From positions 3,162,001 to 3,226,000 of the forward strand of contig NZ_CP025066.1 in the NCBI RefSeq assembly GCF_002952775.1: a DNA stretch of 64,000 bases. Reading direction: 5' to 3'. This DNA is from Halalkaliarchaeum desulfuricum (lineage in GTDB: Archaea; Halobacteriota; Halobacteria; Halobacteriales; Haloferacaceae). Below are positions 1 to 7,907 of the stretch, piece by piece. A program made the position numbers and the translations under genes. Numbering within the stretch: the stretch's first letter is position 1; every line of letters starts with the position of its first letter. The notes below the pieces were generated by a model. That model did not search any database. It was not told where the DNA came from and was given only the letters and a program-made list of their open reading frames with translations.

Positions 1-209
1 ATCAGCAACATCGTCCGGTGTCGGCGACACAGAGCGGTCGAACCCGGTCCGACACGACAGTATCGACCGAACTGCGCCCGGGCGTGGCGACTACCACGAA
101 CGACGTGCGGAAAACGAAGAGGAGTGTATCGAAAACGGAGCAAGAATTGCAGCAGTCCTCGACAGCGTCACCTCGTGAGTATAAGTCGTCCCCGCTCGCA
201 ACCGCTGAT

Positions 210-605
210 ATGGCCGAGTTTACGACCGACGTGCAGGTCCGATTTCGGGATCTCGACGCGTACGGACACGTGAACAACGCGGTGTACGTGACGTACATCG
301 AACAGGCGCGCGTCGAGTACCTCAAGTCGATCATCGGAGTCGGGATTCACGACCTGGACATCGTGCTCGCGTCGCTTTCGGTGGACTACCGGCAGCCGGT
401 GACCGACACCGAATCGGTCGAAGTCGCGATCGACGTGCCGGACCTGGGTGACTCGAGCGTCCCCATGGAGTACGAGATCCGCGCCGACGACCGTGTGGTC
501 GCGACCGCCGAGTCCGTACAGGTCGCATACGACTTCGAGACACGGTCGTCGAAGCAGTTGCCCGATGAGTGGCGGGAGACGATCTCGACGTACCACGACC
601 TGTAG
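210..605 (+). CDS. Acyl-CoA thioesterase, 4HBT hotdog family
   Basis: A 131-residue single-hotdog thioesterase, expected to hydrolyse an acyl-CoA in the cytoplasm; the substrate is not readable from sequence. The motif RDLDAYGHVNNAVY at residues 13-26 matches the 4-hydroxybenzoyl-CoA thioesterase signature, with Asp16 in the usual catalytic-Asp position before the HVNN helix. The frame is open upstream to position 18, but the ATG at 210 begins exactly where family similarity begins and has a TATA-like box (GTATAAGT, about 179-186) 25-30 nt upstream, which fits a leaderless transcript. No clear functional link to the neighbours. Confidence 0.85.
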   Translation: MAEFTTDVQVRFRDLDAYGHVNNAVYVTYIEQARVEYLKSIIGVGIHDLDIVLASLSVDYRQPVTDTESVEVAIDVPDLGDSSVPMEYEIRADDRVVATAESVQVAYDFETRSSKQLPDEWRETISTYHDL

Positions 606-681
606 TCTCTCCAAACCGCCGCGCTCTCGGGTCGCTGCTGCCGTGGGAACTTACTTGCGCGTGGCCCCCGTCCACCCGGTG

Positions 682-933
682 ATGACTGTTACACTGTACG
701 CGCTGGACGGCTGTCCGTTCTGTGAGGACGTCCACGAGGCGCTCGAGGAGGCGGACGTGACATACGATACCCACTGGGTCGAAGCTCTCCACTCCGAGCG
801 AAACGAGGTAAAACGCGCAAGCGGTCAGCGTGGCGTCCCGGTCCTCGTCGACGAGGAGCGTGGCGTCACGATGTGTGAAAGCGAAAACGTCCTCGAGTAC
901 GTCGAAGAGACGCTCGCGGAGGGTGTCCGATGA
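682..933 (+). CDS. Glutaredoxin-like / GST N-terminal domain protein
   Basis: An 83-residue thioredoxin-fold protein beginning TLYALDGCPFCEDV, with a dithiol CPFC centre at residues 11-14 right after the first beta strand, and a later GVPVLVDE segment carrying the cis-proline. This is the fold of glutaredoxins and the N-terminal domain of glutathione S-transferases. Haloarchaea use gamma-glutamylcysteine rather than glutathione (established knowledge), so the thiol partner is open. Its TGA overlaps the ATG of the cobalamin adenosyltransferase gene (ATGA), so the two are translationally coupled. Confidence 0.85.
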   Translation: MTVTLYALDGCPFCEDVHEALEEADVTYDTHWVEALHSERNEVKRASGQRGVPVLVDEERGVTMCESENVLEYVEETLAEGVR

Positions 934-1496
934 AAATTTATACCGGGCGCGGCGACGACGGAATGACCGACCTCGGAAACGCCACCCGCGTTTCGAAAAC
1001 CTCCGATCGGATCGAGGCGTACGGCACCGTCGACGAGGCCAACGCCCTCGTCGGAACGATCCGTCCGACGGGCTATGACGACGTCGACGAGACGCTTTCG
1101 GCGATCCAGAACCACCTCCACATCATCCAGGCCGACTTCGCCAGCCCCGGTACCGACGGGACGGATGGCGGCGAGGGAAGCCACGCGGAGGGTAGCGCCA
1201 CCCGGATCCGCGAGGACCACGTCGATCAACTGGAGGAGTGGATCGACGCGTTCGACGAGGAACTCGACCCCCTCGAGTCGTTCGTTCTCCCGGGTGGAAG
1301 CGAGTCGGGGGCGCGGCTCCATCACGCCCGGACAGTCGTCCGTCGAGCCGAGCGCCGGGCGGTCGCGCTCGCGGCCGACGACCCGATAAACGAGGAGGCG
1401 ATCGTCTATCTCAACCGCCTTTCGGACGCCCTGTTCGTGTTCGCCCGGCTGGTCAACCGGCGCGACGGCGAACGCGAGGAGTCGCCGACGTACTAG
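930..1496 (+). CDS. Cob(I)alamin adenosyltransferase, PduO type
   Basis: A 188-residue ATP:cob(I)alamin adenosyltransferase, making adenosylcobalamin from reduced corrinoid and ATP. The N-terminal ATP-binding motif YTGRGDDGMTDLGN (residues 4-17) and the C-terminal helix with RRAERRAV and LNRLSDALFVFAR are typical of the trimeric PduO family, and the length is normal. An acidic insert around residues 72-95 is common in haloarchaeal copies. It is coupled through ATGA to the preceding glutaredoxin-like gene. A corrinoid-type RdhA-like protein lies 1.6 kb downstream, but RdhA enzymes use non-adenosylated cobamides, so a direct link is not implied. Confidence 0.93.
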   Translation: MKIYTGRGDDGMTDLGNATRVSKTSDRIEAYGTVDEANALVGTIRPTGYDDVDETLSAIQNHLHIIQADFASPGTDGTDGGEGSHAEGSATRIREDHVDQLEEWIDAFDEELDPLESFVLPGGSESGARLHHARTVVRRAERRAVALAADDPINEEAIVYLNRLSDALFVFARLVNRRDGEREESPTY

Positions 1497-1780
1497 CGGA
1501 CGATTGGGTCGAGGAGAAGTGTGACCGCCGGAACTCCACCGCAGACCGGCGATGAACCCGACGAGCCTGATCCAGCTCGACGCGTACTCGCTTTCGCAAG
1601 CTGTTTGCGTTATCCAAATACGGATCGCTCGAAACCCTTGTTTTGAAAGTTTGACTCGCCTGTACCTCCGATTTCCCAATAAAAAACCGCATAAAAGGCC
1701 ACCGTCTAGATACAGTCACGAACCACGGACCCGGATTGCCTTCAGCGACCGACAATGATCCCCCGGCTACAAAGTCACCA

Positions 1781-2593
1781 ATGACACCCGAACAGCGCAC
1801 TCGGAACACCGACGGCGGTACTGTCACGCGAGAAGTACTCCTCACGCGTTCTACCGACAGTGACCACGCGGAGCGTGATACTGAACTGCCAGTACCCGAA
1901 CTGGACACTCCGATTCCGGAACTTGCCGAACGGCTCCTGGCGACGAACGAACGACAGGTCCCCGTCAGCAATGGCGTCGAGTGCGTCGGTCACGTCTCCA
2001 TCACGAACGTCGTCCGGGCGATCGCCAGACGGGTTGTCACACTCGATGTCCCGGTTGCTGACGCGTACACCGACTCCGTCAACATCGTCTTTGCCGGGAC
2101 CCCTCTTCCGGTCGCAGTACGACAAATAACGAACGCTTCGGAATCATCCGCAATCGTCCTCGACGAGAACGGCGCTGCCGTCGGCATACTCACCGAGAAA
2201 GACGTCGTCGGCGCTGCTCGATTCACCCAGGGAGAACTGCGTTCGCCCGACCTCGAATATCGAGACGACGACCGTCAGTGGGAAGGCATCGAACTCGAGG
2301 TAAACGGTCCGATCCCGACCCTGACTATCGAACTTCCCGCGGTACCGGTCTCGGAGATTGTCTCCGAGGACGTTCCCACCGTCTCTGCCGACCGAAGCTG
2401 TACGGATGCTGCACAGCTCATGGTCTCGAAAGACGTCGATCAGGTGGCAGTACGGAAGCAGGAACAGCTCGTCGGGGTGCTCCGGGACCGTGACTTGCTG
2501 TACGCGCTGGTCGGCCGGAAGACCGGTCGAAAGGACGCACGAAAGGACGCACAAAAGAACGGACGAACGGCCGAACGAAAACGCGACGATTAA
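1781..2593 (+). CDS. CBS-domain protein
   Basis: About 270 residues with tandem CBS-type sensory segments: SSAIVLDENGAAVGILTEKDVV in the middle and VSEIVSEDVPTVSADRSCTDAA through LVGVLRDRDLLYAL near the C-terminus. CBS pairs bind adenosine nucleotides or act as intramolecular regulators. No catalytic domain is visible. The C-terminal 30 residues are a basic KDARKDAQKNGR-type repeat, unusual in an acidic proteome. The ATG at 1781 is preferred over an in-frame TTG at 1736. An AT-rich stretch with ATAAAAGG near 1690 may be the promoter, giving a 5' UTR of about 65 nt. Confidence 0.8.
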   Translation: MTPEQRTRNTDGGTVTREVLLTRSTDSDHAERDTELPVPELDTPIPELAERLLATNERQVPVSNGVECVGHVSITNVVRAIARRVVTLDVPVADAYTDSVNIVFAGTPLPVAVRQITNASESSAIVLDENGAAVGILTEKDVVGAARFTQGELRSPDLEYRDDDRQWEGIELEVNGPIPTLTIELPAVPVSEIVSEDVPTVSADRSCTDAAQLMVSKDVDQVAVRKQEQLVGVLRDRDLLYALVGRKTGRKDARKDAQKNGRTAERKRDD

Positions 2594-2622
2594 CTCGGCA
2601 CGCCAGGGAATCCAACGTATTC

Positions 2623-3108
2623 ATGACTCACACCACGAGACGGGCGCTGTTGGCGACCACGGCCGCAGTCGGGGCGTCGATAGCCGGCTGTCTGGGCGAC
2701 GCCACCGACGACTGGGCGGTCGAGGACACCGTTCCGGCGACAGCAGCGACGCTGTATCAGGGCCCGAACTGCAATTGCTGTGAGGTGTACGCCGACTACC
2801 TGGACGATCACCTCGACGGTGGGCTGGAGGTGGTCGTCACCGAGGATCTCGGTGCGATCAAGACGGAGCGCGGGATCGACGTCGATCTCCACTCGTGTCA
2901 CACCGTCGATTTCGACGGCTACGTCGTCGAAGGCCACGTTCCAGTCGAGGTAATCGTCCAGCTGTTCGAGGAGGGGCCCGACCTCGACGGCATCGCGCTG
3001 CCGGGCATGCCGTCGGGCTCCCCGGGGATGGGCGGCAGCAAGGACGAGACGTGGACGATCTACGGCTTCTCGGCCGACGAGAGTCCGACTGTCTACACGG
3101 AACTGTGA
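2623..3108 (+). CDS. DUF411 metal-binding-type lipoprotein
   Basis: A 161-residue secreted lipoprotein: an RR-containing hydrophobic leader ends in the lipobox IAGC (Cys23). The rest is a DUF411 domain: CNCC near residues 48-51, then HSCH at about 90-93 and GYVVEGHVP. DUF411 proteins often sit near copper-handling genes (family knowledge), and the Cys/His set here could bind a soft metal. Its stop overlaps an in-frame GTG of the following RdhA-like gene, and that gene's preferred ATG is only 50 nt on, so the two form one unit. What a DUF411 protein would do for an RdhA-like enzyme is unknown; metal or thiol delivery is only an inference. Confidence 0.82.
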   Translation: MTHTTRRALLATTAAVGASIAGCLGDATDDWAVEDTVPATAATLYQGPNCNCCEVYADYLDDHLDGGLEVVVTEDLGAIKTERGIDVDLHSCHTVDFDGYVVEGHVPVEVIVQLFEEGPDLDGIALPGMPSGSPGMGGSKDETWTIYGFSADESPTVYTEL

Positions 3109-3158
3109 CCCGATCCAGTACCGCCACGGGCCCCCGGCTCCCGGAGGGGCTCGCAGAG

Positions 3159-4757
3159 ATGGCCCAAAGCGAGGAGACGGTCGATCGCGAGGACGTCGCG
3201 GCGGTGTACGACGAACTGCTCGCGGAACTTGCGGACGCCGAGATCGATCGACGAACTCTTTTGAGTGTGTTCGCGGGCGGCGGCGGGCTCGCTGTGCTGA
3301 CGTCGCTTTTCGCCCAGCGGACGTTCGTCGGCGACGACGCCCAGTCGGGCCTGGAGGCGGTGCTCGAGGCGAGCGACGGGCCGCCCGGCGTTCGGTACGT
3401 CGACGATCCCACCTACGAGGTCGACGACGACGTCTACGAACGGCCACCGAACGAGACCGACTTCCGATTCCGCGGCGCCATCGCCAGATGGATCGACGAG
3501 TCGGACGGTGGTGTCGCCGACGAGGGGGAGTTGCTCGATCGGGGACTCGAGACGGCGGAGACGTCGTATGCGATCCCGAATCCCGCCAACGAGGCGGTCG
3601 AAGCCGCCGATCCCGGACTCGGACGGGCCAATCGGGCGCTGGAGGCCGCCCTCGGGAGCGTCAGCGGCGCGATCCAGGGGTTCCGCTTCGGACGCACTGA
3701 CGACCGGCTCGACATTCAGAAACACGTCGCCGAGGGGAGCGGTTTCGCCACGAGGGAGTTGGTCGACCGTGAGCCGACCGTCGAGGATCCCGATCGCCTG
3801 CGGTCGCTTTTGGGCACCGTCGCCCGGCTCGCCGGCTGTGCGGACGTCGGCGTCGGCGAACTCGACGAGCGGTGGATCTACTCCCACCGGGGGGACGGCG
3901 CGCCGATCGTCTTCGAAGACGTCGACGAGCCGGTTCTGGACGACGACCGGACGGTGATCCCCGAGCGGTTCGACCGCGTCGTCGTCGGCGTCTCCGAGAT
4001 GCCGCTTTCGCTCACCCGCACTTCGCCGACCCCGGTTTCGGCGGCGTCGGGGGCGCTCGGATACAGTCGGATGGCCACCGGGGCGGTCGCCCTGGCAACG
4101 TGGATCCGGGCGATGGGCTACGGGGCGATTCCCGCATTGAACGACACCGGGCTGAGCGTCCCCATGGCGATCGACGCCGGCCTCGGGGAGGCGGGTCGAC
4201 ACGGGCGGCTCATCCACCCGCAGTTCGGGTCGAACGTCCGGCTGTTCAAGGTACTCACCGACATGCCGGCCACCGTCGACCCGTACGTCGAGTTCGGCGT
4301 CGGCGCGTTCTGCGAGACGTGCCGGATCTGTGTCGAGAACTGTCCGTCGAATACGATCCCCTACGGGAGTCGGACGTGGGAATACGAGGGCGAGGCGCCG
4401 TCTTCGTGGCGCGGTGCGACCGACGAGCCGTGGGACTCGACGAAGGCAAACGGCGTCCGGAAGTGGTACGAGAAGCCGAAAACCTGTCTCCGCTTCTGGA
4501 TGGAGAACGGGTCGAGCTGTTCGAACTGTATCGTCACCTGTCCGTTCACCCAGGGACGGGGGCGACTGGCGGAGCTTTTCACCGTCCTCGCCGGGCGTTC
4601 CGAACGGATCGATCGGCAACTGGTCGATCTCGCCGGCGGCCATGCGAGCGGCCGGTCGGCGTTCGGCGACGTGGGCCTTCACCCGCCGGAAACGGCGTGG
4701 GATCGGACGTACCTGCCCTACGGGCTCTCACAGGATCCGGATCTCCCCCGGGAATAG
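3159..4757 (+). CDS. Reductive-dehalogenase-like (RdhA family) corrinoid/4Fe-4S protein
   Basis: A 532-residue protein with the RdhA architecture. The corrinoid-binding core contains LGYSRMA and GYGAIPALNDTG, providing the Tyr and Asn that match the catalytic pair of RdhA enzymes, followed by GLGEAGRHGRLIHPQFG. Two 4Fe-4S motifs follow: CETCRICVENCP (CX2CX2CX3CP), then Cys with CSNCIVTCP. An RR-plus-hydrophobic stretch at about residues 30-50 (DRRTLLSVFAGGGG) resembles a Tat signal set unusually far in. No RdhB-type anchor gene is adjacent. GTG 3105, overlapping the upstream stop, is an alternative start; ATG 3159 has GGAGGGG upstream. Substrate unknown; it could be a corrinoid oxidoreductase not acting on organohalides. 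Confidence 0.82.
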   Translation: MAQSEETVDREDVAAVYDELLAELADAEIDRRTLLSVFAGGGGLAVLTSLFAQRTFVGDDAQSGLEAVLEASDGPPGVRYVDDPTYEVDDDVYERPPNETDFRFRGAIARWIDESDGGVADEGELLDRGLETAETSYAIPNPANEAVEAADPGLGRANRALEAALGSVSGAIQGFRFGRTDDRLDIQKHVAEGSGFATRELVDREPTVEDPDRLRSLLGTVARLAGCADVGVGELDERWIYSHRGDGAPIVFEDVDEPVLDDDRTVIPERFDRVVVGVSEMPLSLTRTSPTPVSAASGALGYSRMATGAVALATWIRAMGYGAIPALNDTGLSVPMAIDAGLGEAGRHGRLIHPQFGSNVRLFKVLTDMPATVDPYVEFGVGAFCETCRICVENCPSNTIPYGSRTWEYEGEAPSSWRGATDEPWDSTKANGVRKWYEKPKTCLRFWMENGSSCSNCIVTCPFTQGRGRLAELFTVLAGRSERIDRQLVDLAGGHASGRSAFGDVGLHPPETAWDRTYLPYGLSQDPDLPRE

Positions 4758-4794
4758 TGAGTGACGGCGTTCTCGAGAACCGTGCCGGCTCCGA

Positions 4795-5241
4795 TCAGCA
4801 GTGCCCGCCTTCCTCGTGGTATTCGTCGTGATACTCGTCGTGGTGGTCGGCGTGGTCGCCGTCGTGGTGGTCGGCGTGGTCGCCGTCGTGGTGGTCGGCG
4901 TGGTCGCCGTCGTGGTGGTCAGCGTAATCGCCGTCGTGGTGGCCAGCGTGGTGGTCGGCGTGGTCACCGTCGTGGTGGTCAGCGTGGTGGTCGGCGTGGT
5001 CACCGTCGTGGTGCTCGGCGTGATTGTGGTCGCTCATGTGTTCGGACATCCATTCGACTGCGTCACCGCCCATGTGCTGGTTCATCCAGGTGATCGCATC
5101 GTTGCCCATGTGATCTGTCGCGTTTTCACCGTACAGTGCGTCATCGGCCGTGTTCGCGTCCGCGCTCGCGAGGCCGATCGCGCCAACGAGCGCGATGACG
5201 ACTGTCAGAGTCAGTATCAGCCGGATCGTTGTAGACTTCAT
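4795..5241 (-). CDS. Secreted His/Asp-rich repeat protein
   Basis: A 148-residue protein with an N-terminal hydrophobic signal peptide (about residues 7-27), a short helical segment containing MGNDAITWMNQHMGGDAVEWM, then about 70 residues of near-perfect repeats of the type HADHHDGD, ending EEGGHC. More than a third of the tail is histidine. Such tails bind transition metals (Zn, Ni, Cu) in known His-rich proteins; binding here is inferred. The repeats are 24-bp DNA units on the plus strand. It is convergent with the RdhA-like gene, only 37 bp away, so it is not in that operon. Confidence 0.75.
   Translation of the reverse strand: MKSTTIRLILTLTVVIALVGAIGLASADANTADDALYGENATDHMGNDAITWMNQHMGGDAVEWMSEHMSDHNHAEHHDGDHADHHADHHDGDHADHHAGHHDGDYADHHDGDHADHHDGDHADHHDGDHADHHDEYHDEYHEEGGHC
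4828..5032. repeat. 24-bp tandem repeats within the His-rich gene
   Basis: Plus-strand units of the form GTCGTGGTGGTCGGCGTGGTC recur about eight times, with small variants (CAGCGTGG, CAGCGTAATC). Each unit encodes HADHHDGD on the minus strand. Because units are multiples of three bases, copy-number change would alter repeat length without shifting frame. Confidence 0.85.
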
Positions 5242-5601
5242 TGGTCTTCGACTATCCGTATGCCCTTTGAGTGGTTAGCTCCCAGGACGTGAACTGTCTC
5301 CTCAGAACGTTCGAGAGCGTTTATAATTGGTTCTAAACGTTTCCCTGCGGAGAAACCGTTCATCTCGCCGGAATTCCGGCGTTTCGGCCCGGTTCTGGTG
5401 TGGACGCCCGTTTTCGACCGGTCGCGCTCGATCGATACCGGTACTGCGCCGTGGAAACGCCTCGTGCCTCCCCAGCCTCGGCGGCCCACGGGCGGGCCGC
5501 CTCCCTCGCGCGCCGGCGACGGCACGGAGGCCGCCGCCGATCGCGCGCCAACGGCTATGAGATTCCCTTTATAAGATAACGGGATTCACGTCGGGTGCCG
5601 T
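5242..5601. other. Intergenic region, 360 bp
   Basis: No convincing gene: open frames on both strands are poor in haloarchaeal codon pattern. It contains AT-rich TATA-like stretches (TTTATAATT near 5320, TTTATAAGA near 5570, TTTATAAATTTT near 5601) between very GC-rich tracts, including the imperfect inverted repeat GGCGGCCC/GGGCCGCC near 5480-5502. It probably holds the upstream promoter of the His-rich gene and the end of the regulator transcript. Confidence 0.5.
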
Positions 5602-6243
5602 TTATAAATTTTGATCGGTGCGCCGGGAGTCGGCCAGTTCGTCGGCGGGATACACCCGATAGGTCCGCCCCTGTCGTTCCCGATACAACAGCCCCCGCTT
5701 TTCCAGGTCGGTCACGGTCTGGCTCACCTTGCTCTTCGAGAAGTCCGACCGGTCGCGGATCTCGATCTGGGTGAGTCCCGGCGATTCGACGACGGGTTCG
5801 AGGATCCGCCGTTCGTCTTCGGGGAGGTAATCGAGCGGTCGACGCTGGACGGGGGTCGGATTCGAGGTGGTGTCGCCGGTCGTATTGGATGTGGTCCCGC
5901 CGGGCGCGTCCGGTTCGGGACCCGGAGCCGCGCCGTCGTTCGTCTCTGGTGACCCTGCATCGAGCGTGGACTCCCCGGAATCGAACGCGGGTTCGGAATC
6001 GAACACCTCTCCTCGAACGAACACGTACACACCCCCGATCACGCTGGCGACGAGGACGCTCCCGAGGAGATACCACACCGGGTGGACGCCGTGCAAGAGT
6101 CCGACCGACGCGTCCATGTGATGGCCCATCGCATCGTCTATTGTTCGACTCGCCCGATAGGCCTGCCAGGCGGTCCAGACGCCGACGAGCAGGACGGCTC
6201 CGATCAGGGCGGCGGCCGCGGCGTCGGCGGTTGTGCGATTCAC
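5602..6243 (-). CDS. Membrane-anchored winged-helix regulator
   Basis: A 213-residue protein with two N-terminal membrane segments (about residues 8-28 and 56-77), a Pro/Gly/Thr-rich acidic linker (about 85-130), and a C-terminal winged-helix domain: YLPEDERRILEPVVES, then LTQIEIRDRSDFSKSKVSQTVTDLEKRGLLYRE, ending in a YRVYP wing. Haloarchaea have many proteins of this layout that may sense at the membrane and bind DNA directly; the ligand is unknown. It is divergent from the gene at 6354, and two inverted repeats lie in the shared upstream region. Confidence 0.82.
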   Translation of the reverse strand: MNRTTADAAAAALIGAVLLVGVWTAWQAYRASRTIDDAMGHHMDASVGLLHGVHPVWYLLGSVLVASVIGGVYVFVRGEVFDSEPAFDSGESTLDAGSPETNDGAAPGPEPDAPGGTTSNTTGDTTSNPTPVQRRPLDYLPEDERRILEPVVESPGLTQIEIRDRSDFSKSKVSQTVTDLEKRGLLYRERQGRTYRVYPADELADSRRTDQNL

Positions 6244-6289
6244 TGTCGAACTGTTTCGACGTGAAGCGACCTACGTGTTACGATCGACC

Positions 6290-6310
6290 GGGCGATAGCC
6301 TGTATCGCCC
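6290..6310. promoter_or_regulatory. Inverted repeat, candidate operator between divergent genes
   Basis: A perfect 8-bp inverted repeat, GGGCGATA at 6290-6297 and TATCGCCC at 6303-6310 with a 5-bp spacer, lies in the 110-bp divergent region between the wHTH membrane regulator and the 6354 gene. Position and symmetry suit a dimeric regulator; no binding evidence is available. Confidence 0.45.
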
Positions 6311-6326
6311 GTCTCCCACAAGGGTT

Positions 6327-6355
6327 ATATCTGTCCTCTTCGTAAGGGCAGATAT
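6327..6355. promoter_or_regulatory. Inverted repeat spanning TATA box and start codon
   Basis: ATATCTG at 6327-6333 and CAGATAT at 6349-6355 form a 7-bp inverted repeat with a 15-bp spacer. The left arm overlaps the TATA-like box (GGTTATAT) of the 6354 gene and the right arm overlaps its ATG. A protein bound here would block initiation, so an operator is plausible. Confidence 0.4.
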
Positions 6356-6659
6356 GAGCAAGCACTTCGAAGATGCACGGTACTACCTCGGACGAGCGGT
6401 CGAACACGCGAAAGCCGGCATGAAGGAGGAACTCGAGGACCTCGAGGTGAAGGTCCGGGAGCTGACGGGCCGCGAGGCCGACGAGGAGCCCGAGCCGTCG
6501 CGACTCGAGTCGCTGCAGGACGACCTGAAGGAACTGGAAGAGCGTGCCGAGGGCGAGGCGAAGGAGGCCATCGAGAGCGCCCGCGCGAAGATTCAGGCGT
6601 TCAGGGACGAGGAACCCGAAGAGTCAGGAACGCCCGGAGAGTCCGAACAGGCAGAATAG
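6354..6659 (+). CDS. Small acidic coiled-coil protein
   Basis: A 101-residue highly charged, helical protein (many E/K heptads, for example EELEDLEVKVRELTG and LQDDLKELEERAEGEAK) with no Cys and no membrane segment. It resembles the conserved haloarchaeal small coiled-coil families (DUF7553-like); function unknown. The TATA-like box GGTTATAT sits 25-30 nt before the ATG, so the transcript is probably leaderless. It is divergent from the membrane wHTH regulator with two palindromes between them, so it may be that regulator's target. Confidence 0.75.
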   Translation: MSKHFEDARYYLGRAVEHAKAGMKEELEDLEVKVRELTGREADEEPEPSRLESLQDDLKELEERAEGEAKEAIESARAKIQAFRDEEPEESGTPGESEQAE

Positions 6660-6743
6660 CCGCGATCAATTAGCCAGTTCACTCCCGACGCTGACGTCGC
6701 TTTGTCCTCCGTATTTTTACTCGTGGAACGGTAACCACCTGGT

Positions 6744-7343
6744 ATGGCAGAACTGCCGAGCATCCAGGTCATCGAGGAGGAGGGGGAGGCACCGTCGTTC
6801 GAGCTTCCCGGCGTCGACGGCGAGACGCACGCGCTGTCGGACTTTACGGACAACGAGGCGCTGTTGCTCGTCTTTACGTGCAACCACTGTCCGTACGCCG
6901 AGGCGAAGGAGGACACGCTCAACGAAATCGCCGCGGAGTACGACGATGTGGCCGTCGTGGGGATCAATCCCAACGACGCCGAGGAGTACCCTGACGACTC
7001 CTTCGAGAAGATGCAAGCGTACGTCGAGTCGGGACGGATCGCCTACGACGCCTACCTGCGGGACGAGTCACAGGCGGTCGCTGCGGCGTATGGCGCCACC
7101 TGCACGCCGGATCCGTTCCTGTTTAAAAATGAGGGCGGGACGTTCCGACTGGCGTACCACGGTCGGCTCGACGACGCCTTAAATCCCGACGACGACCCGT
7201 CCGGCGAGCCTGGGTTCGAGATCCGGCAGGCGATCGAGGAGGTACTCGCCGGCGAGGAGGTGTCCGTCGACTGGAACGCCTCCCGCGGCTGTTCGATCAA
7301 GTGGCGCGAAGGCAACGAGCCGGACTACTGGGACGAGGTCTAG
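6744..7343 (+). CDS. Thioredoxin-like / AhpC-TSA family redoxin
   Basis: A 199-residue thioredoxin-fold protein. The N-terminal PSFELPGVDGETHALSDF is the AhpC/TSA entry motif, and the active-site region is FTCNHCPYAEAKED (Cys-X2-Cys). The GVNPND-type strand and CTPDPFLF (cis-Pro segment) follow, ending in GCSIKW. This pattern matches the widespread thioredoxin family protein often annotated as a redoxin. It should act on cytoplasmic thiols or peroxides; the partner is unknown. Confidence 0.88.
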   Translation: MAELPSIQVIEEEGEAPSFELPGVDGETHALSDFTDNEALLLVFTCNHCPYAEAKEDTLNEIAAEYDDVAVVGINPNDAEEYPDDSFEKMQAYVESGRIAYDAYLRDESQAVAAAYGATCTPDPFLFKNEGGTFRLAYHGRLDDALNPDDDPSGEPGFEIRQAIEEVLAGEEVSVDWNASRGCSIKWREGNEPDYWDEV

Positions 7344-7424
7344 CCAGCCGTCGAGATCCTCCACCATCACCGGCAGGCTTGCGCCGGGCACAACCCATTT
7401 GCGGGTCCGCGTCGAGAGGGGAGT

Positions 7425-7907
7425 ATGGACCGCGAACTGCTCGAGGTACTCGCCTCCGACGCCCGCACGTCGGTCGACGACATCGCCCGCCAACTCGACC
7501 GCGAACCCGAGGCGGTCGCGGCCGCAATCGAGGAACTCGAGGAGGCCGGCGTCATCAAAGGGTACAGCGCTGTCATCGACTGGGACGCCGTCGACGCCTC
7601 CACGGTGCGGGCGATCGTCGAACTGAACGTCGAACTCGACCGCGAAACCGACTACGAGGAGATCGCCGACCGGATCGCCCGGTTTCCGGAGGTGAAATCG
7701 CTGCTTTTGGTCTCCGGTAACTACGACTTCGCGATCGAGGTCGAAGGGAAATCGATGCAGGCAGTCTCCCGATTCGTCTCCGAACAGGTGGCTCCCGTGC
7801 CGGAGATCACCCAGACGGTGACTCACTTCGTGATGGAGACGTACAAGGACGGCGGCTTCGTCTTCGAGGACCGCGACGAGGACGACCGCCTTTCGGTGTC
7901 ACCATGA
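7425..7907 (+). CDS. Lrp/AsnC family transcriptional regulator
   Basis: A 160-residue regulator: an N-terminal HTH (LLEVLASDARTSVDDIAR through IKGYSAVIDW, residues 4-50) and a C-terminal RAM/AsnC ligand domain with an FPEVKSLLLVSGNYDF core. Lrp proteins bind DNA as octamers and respond to amino acids. Its stop overlaps the start of the downstream aminotransferase (ATGA at 7904), an arrangement suggesting local control of amino-acid metabolism. Confidence 0.93.
   Translation: MDRELLEVLASDARTSVDDIARQLDREPEAVAAAIEELEEAGVIKGYSAVIDWDAVDASTVRAIVELNVELDRETDYEEIADRIARFPEVKSLLLVSGNYDFAIEVEGKSMQAVSRFVSEQVAPVPEITQTVTHFVMETYKDGGFVFEDRDEDDRLSVSP

Noticed and set aside
2-334. A 110-codon minus-strand frame at the left end
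   Set aside because: It lies antisense to the thioesterase gene, is Cys-rich and lacks haloarchaeal codon pattern; it is a shadow.
3093-4682. A 529-codon minus frame across the RdhA-like gene
   Set aside because: A reverse-strand shadow of a GC-rich gene; the plus frame has clear RdhA motifs.
5327-5560. A 77-codon plus frame in the 5.3-5.6 kb gap
   Set aside because: Arg/Pro-rich text typical of out-of-frame GC-rich DNA, with no promoter or similarity.
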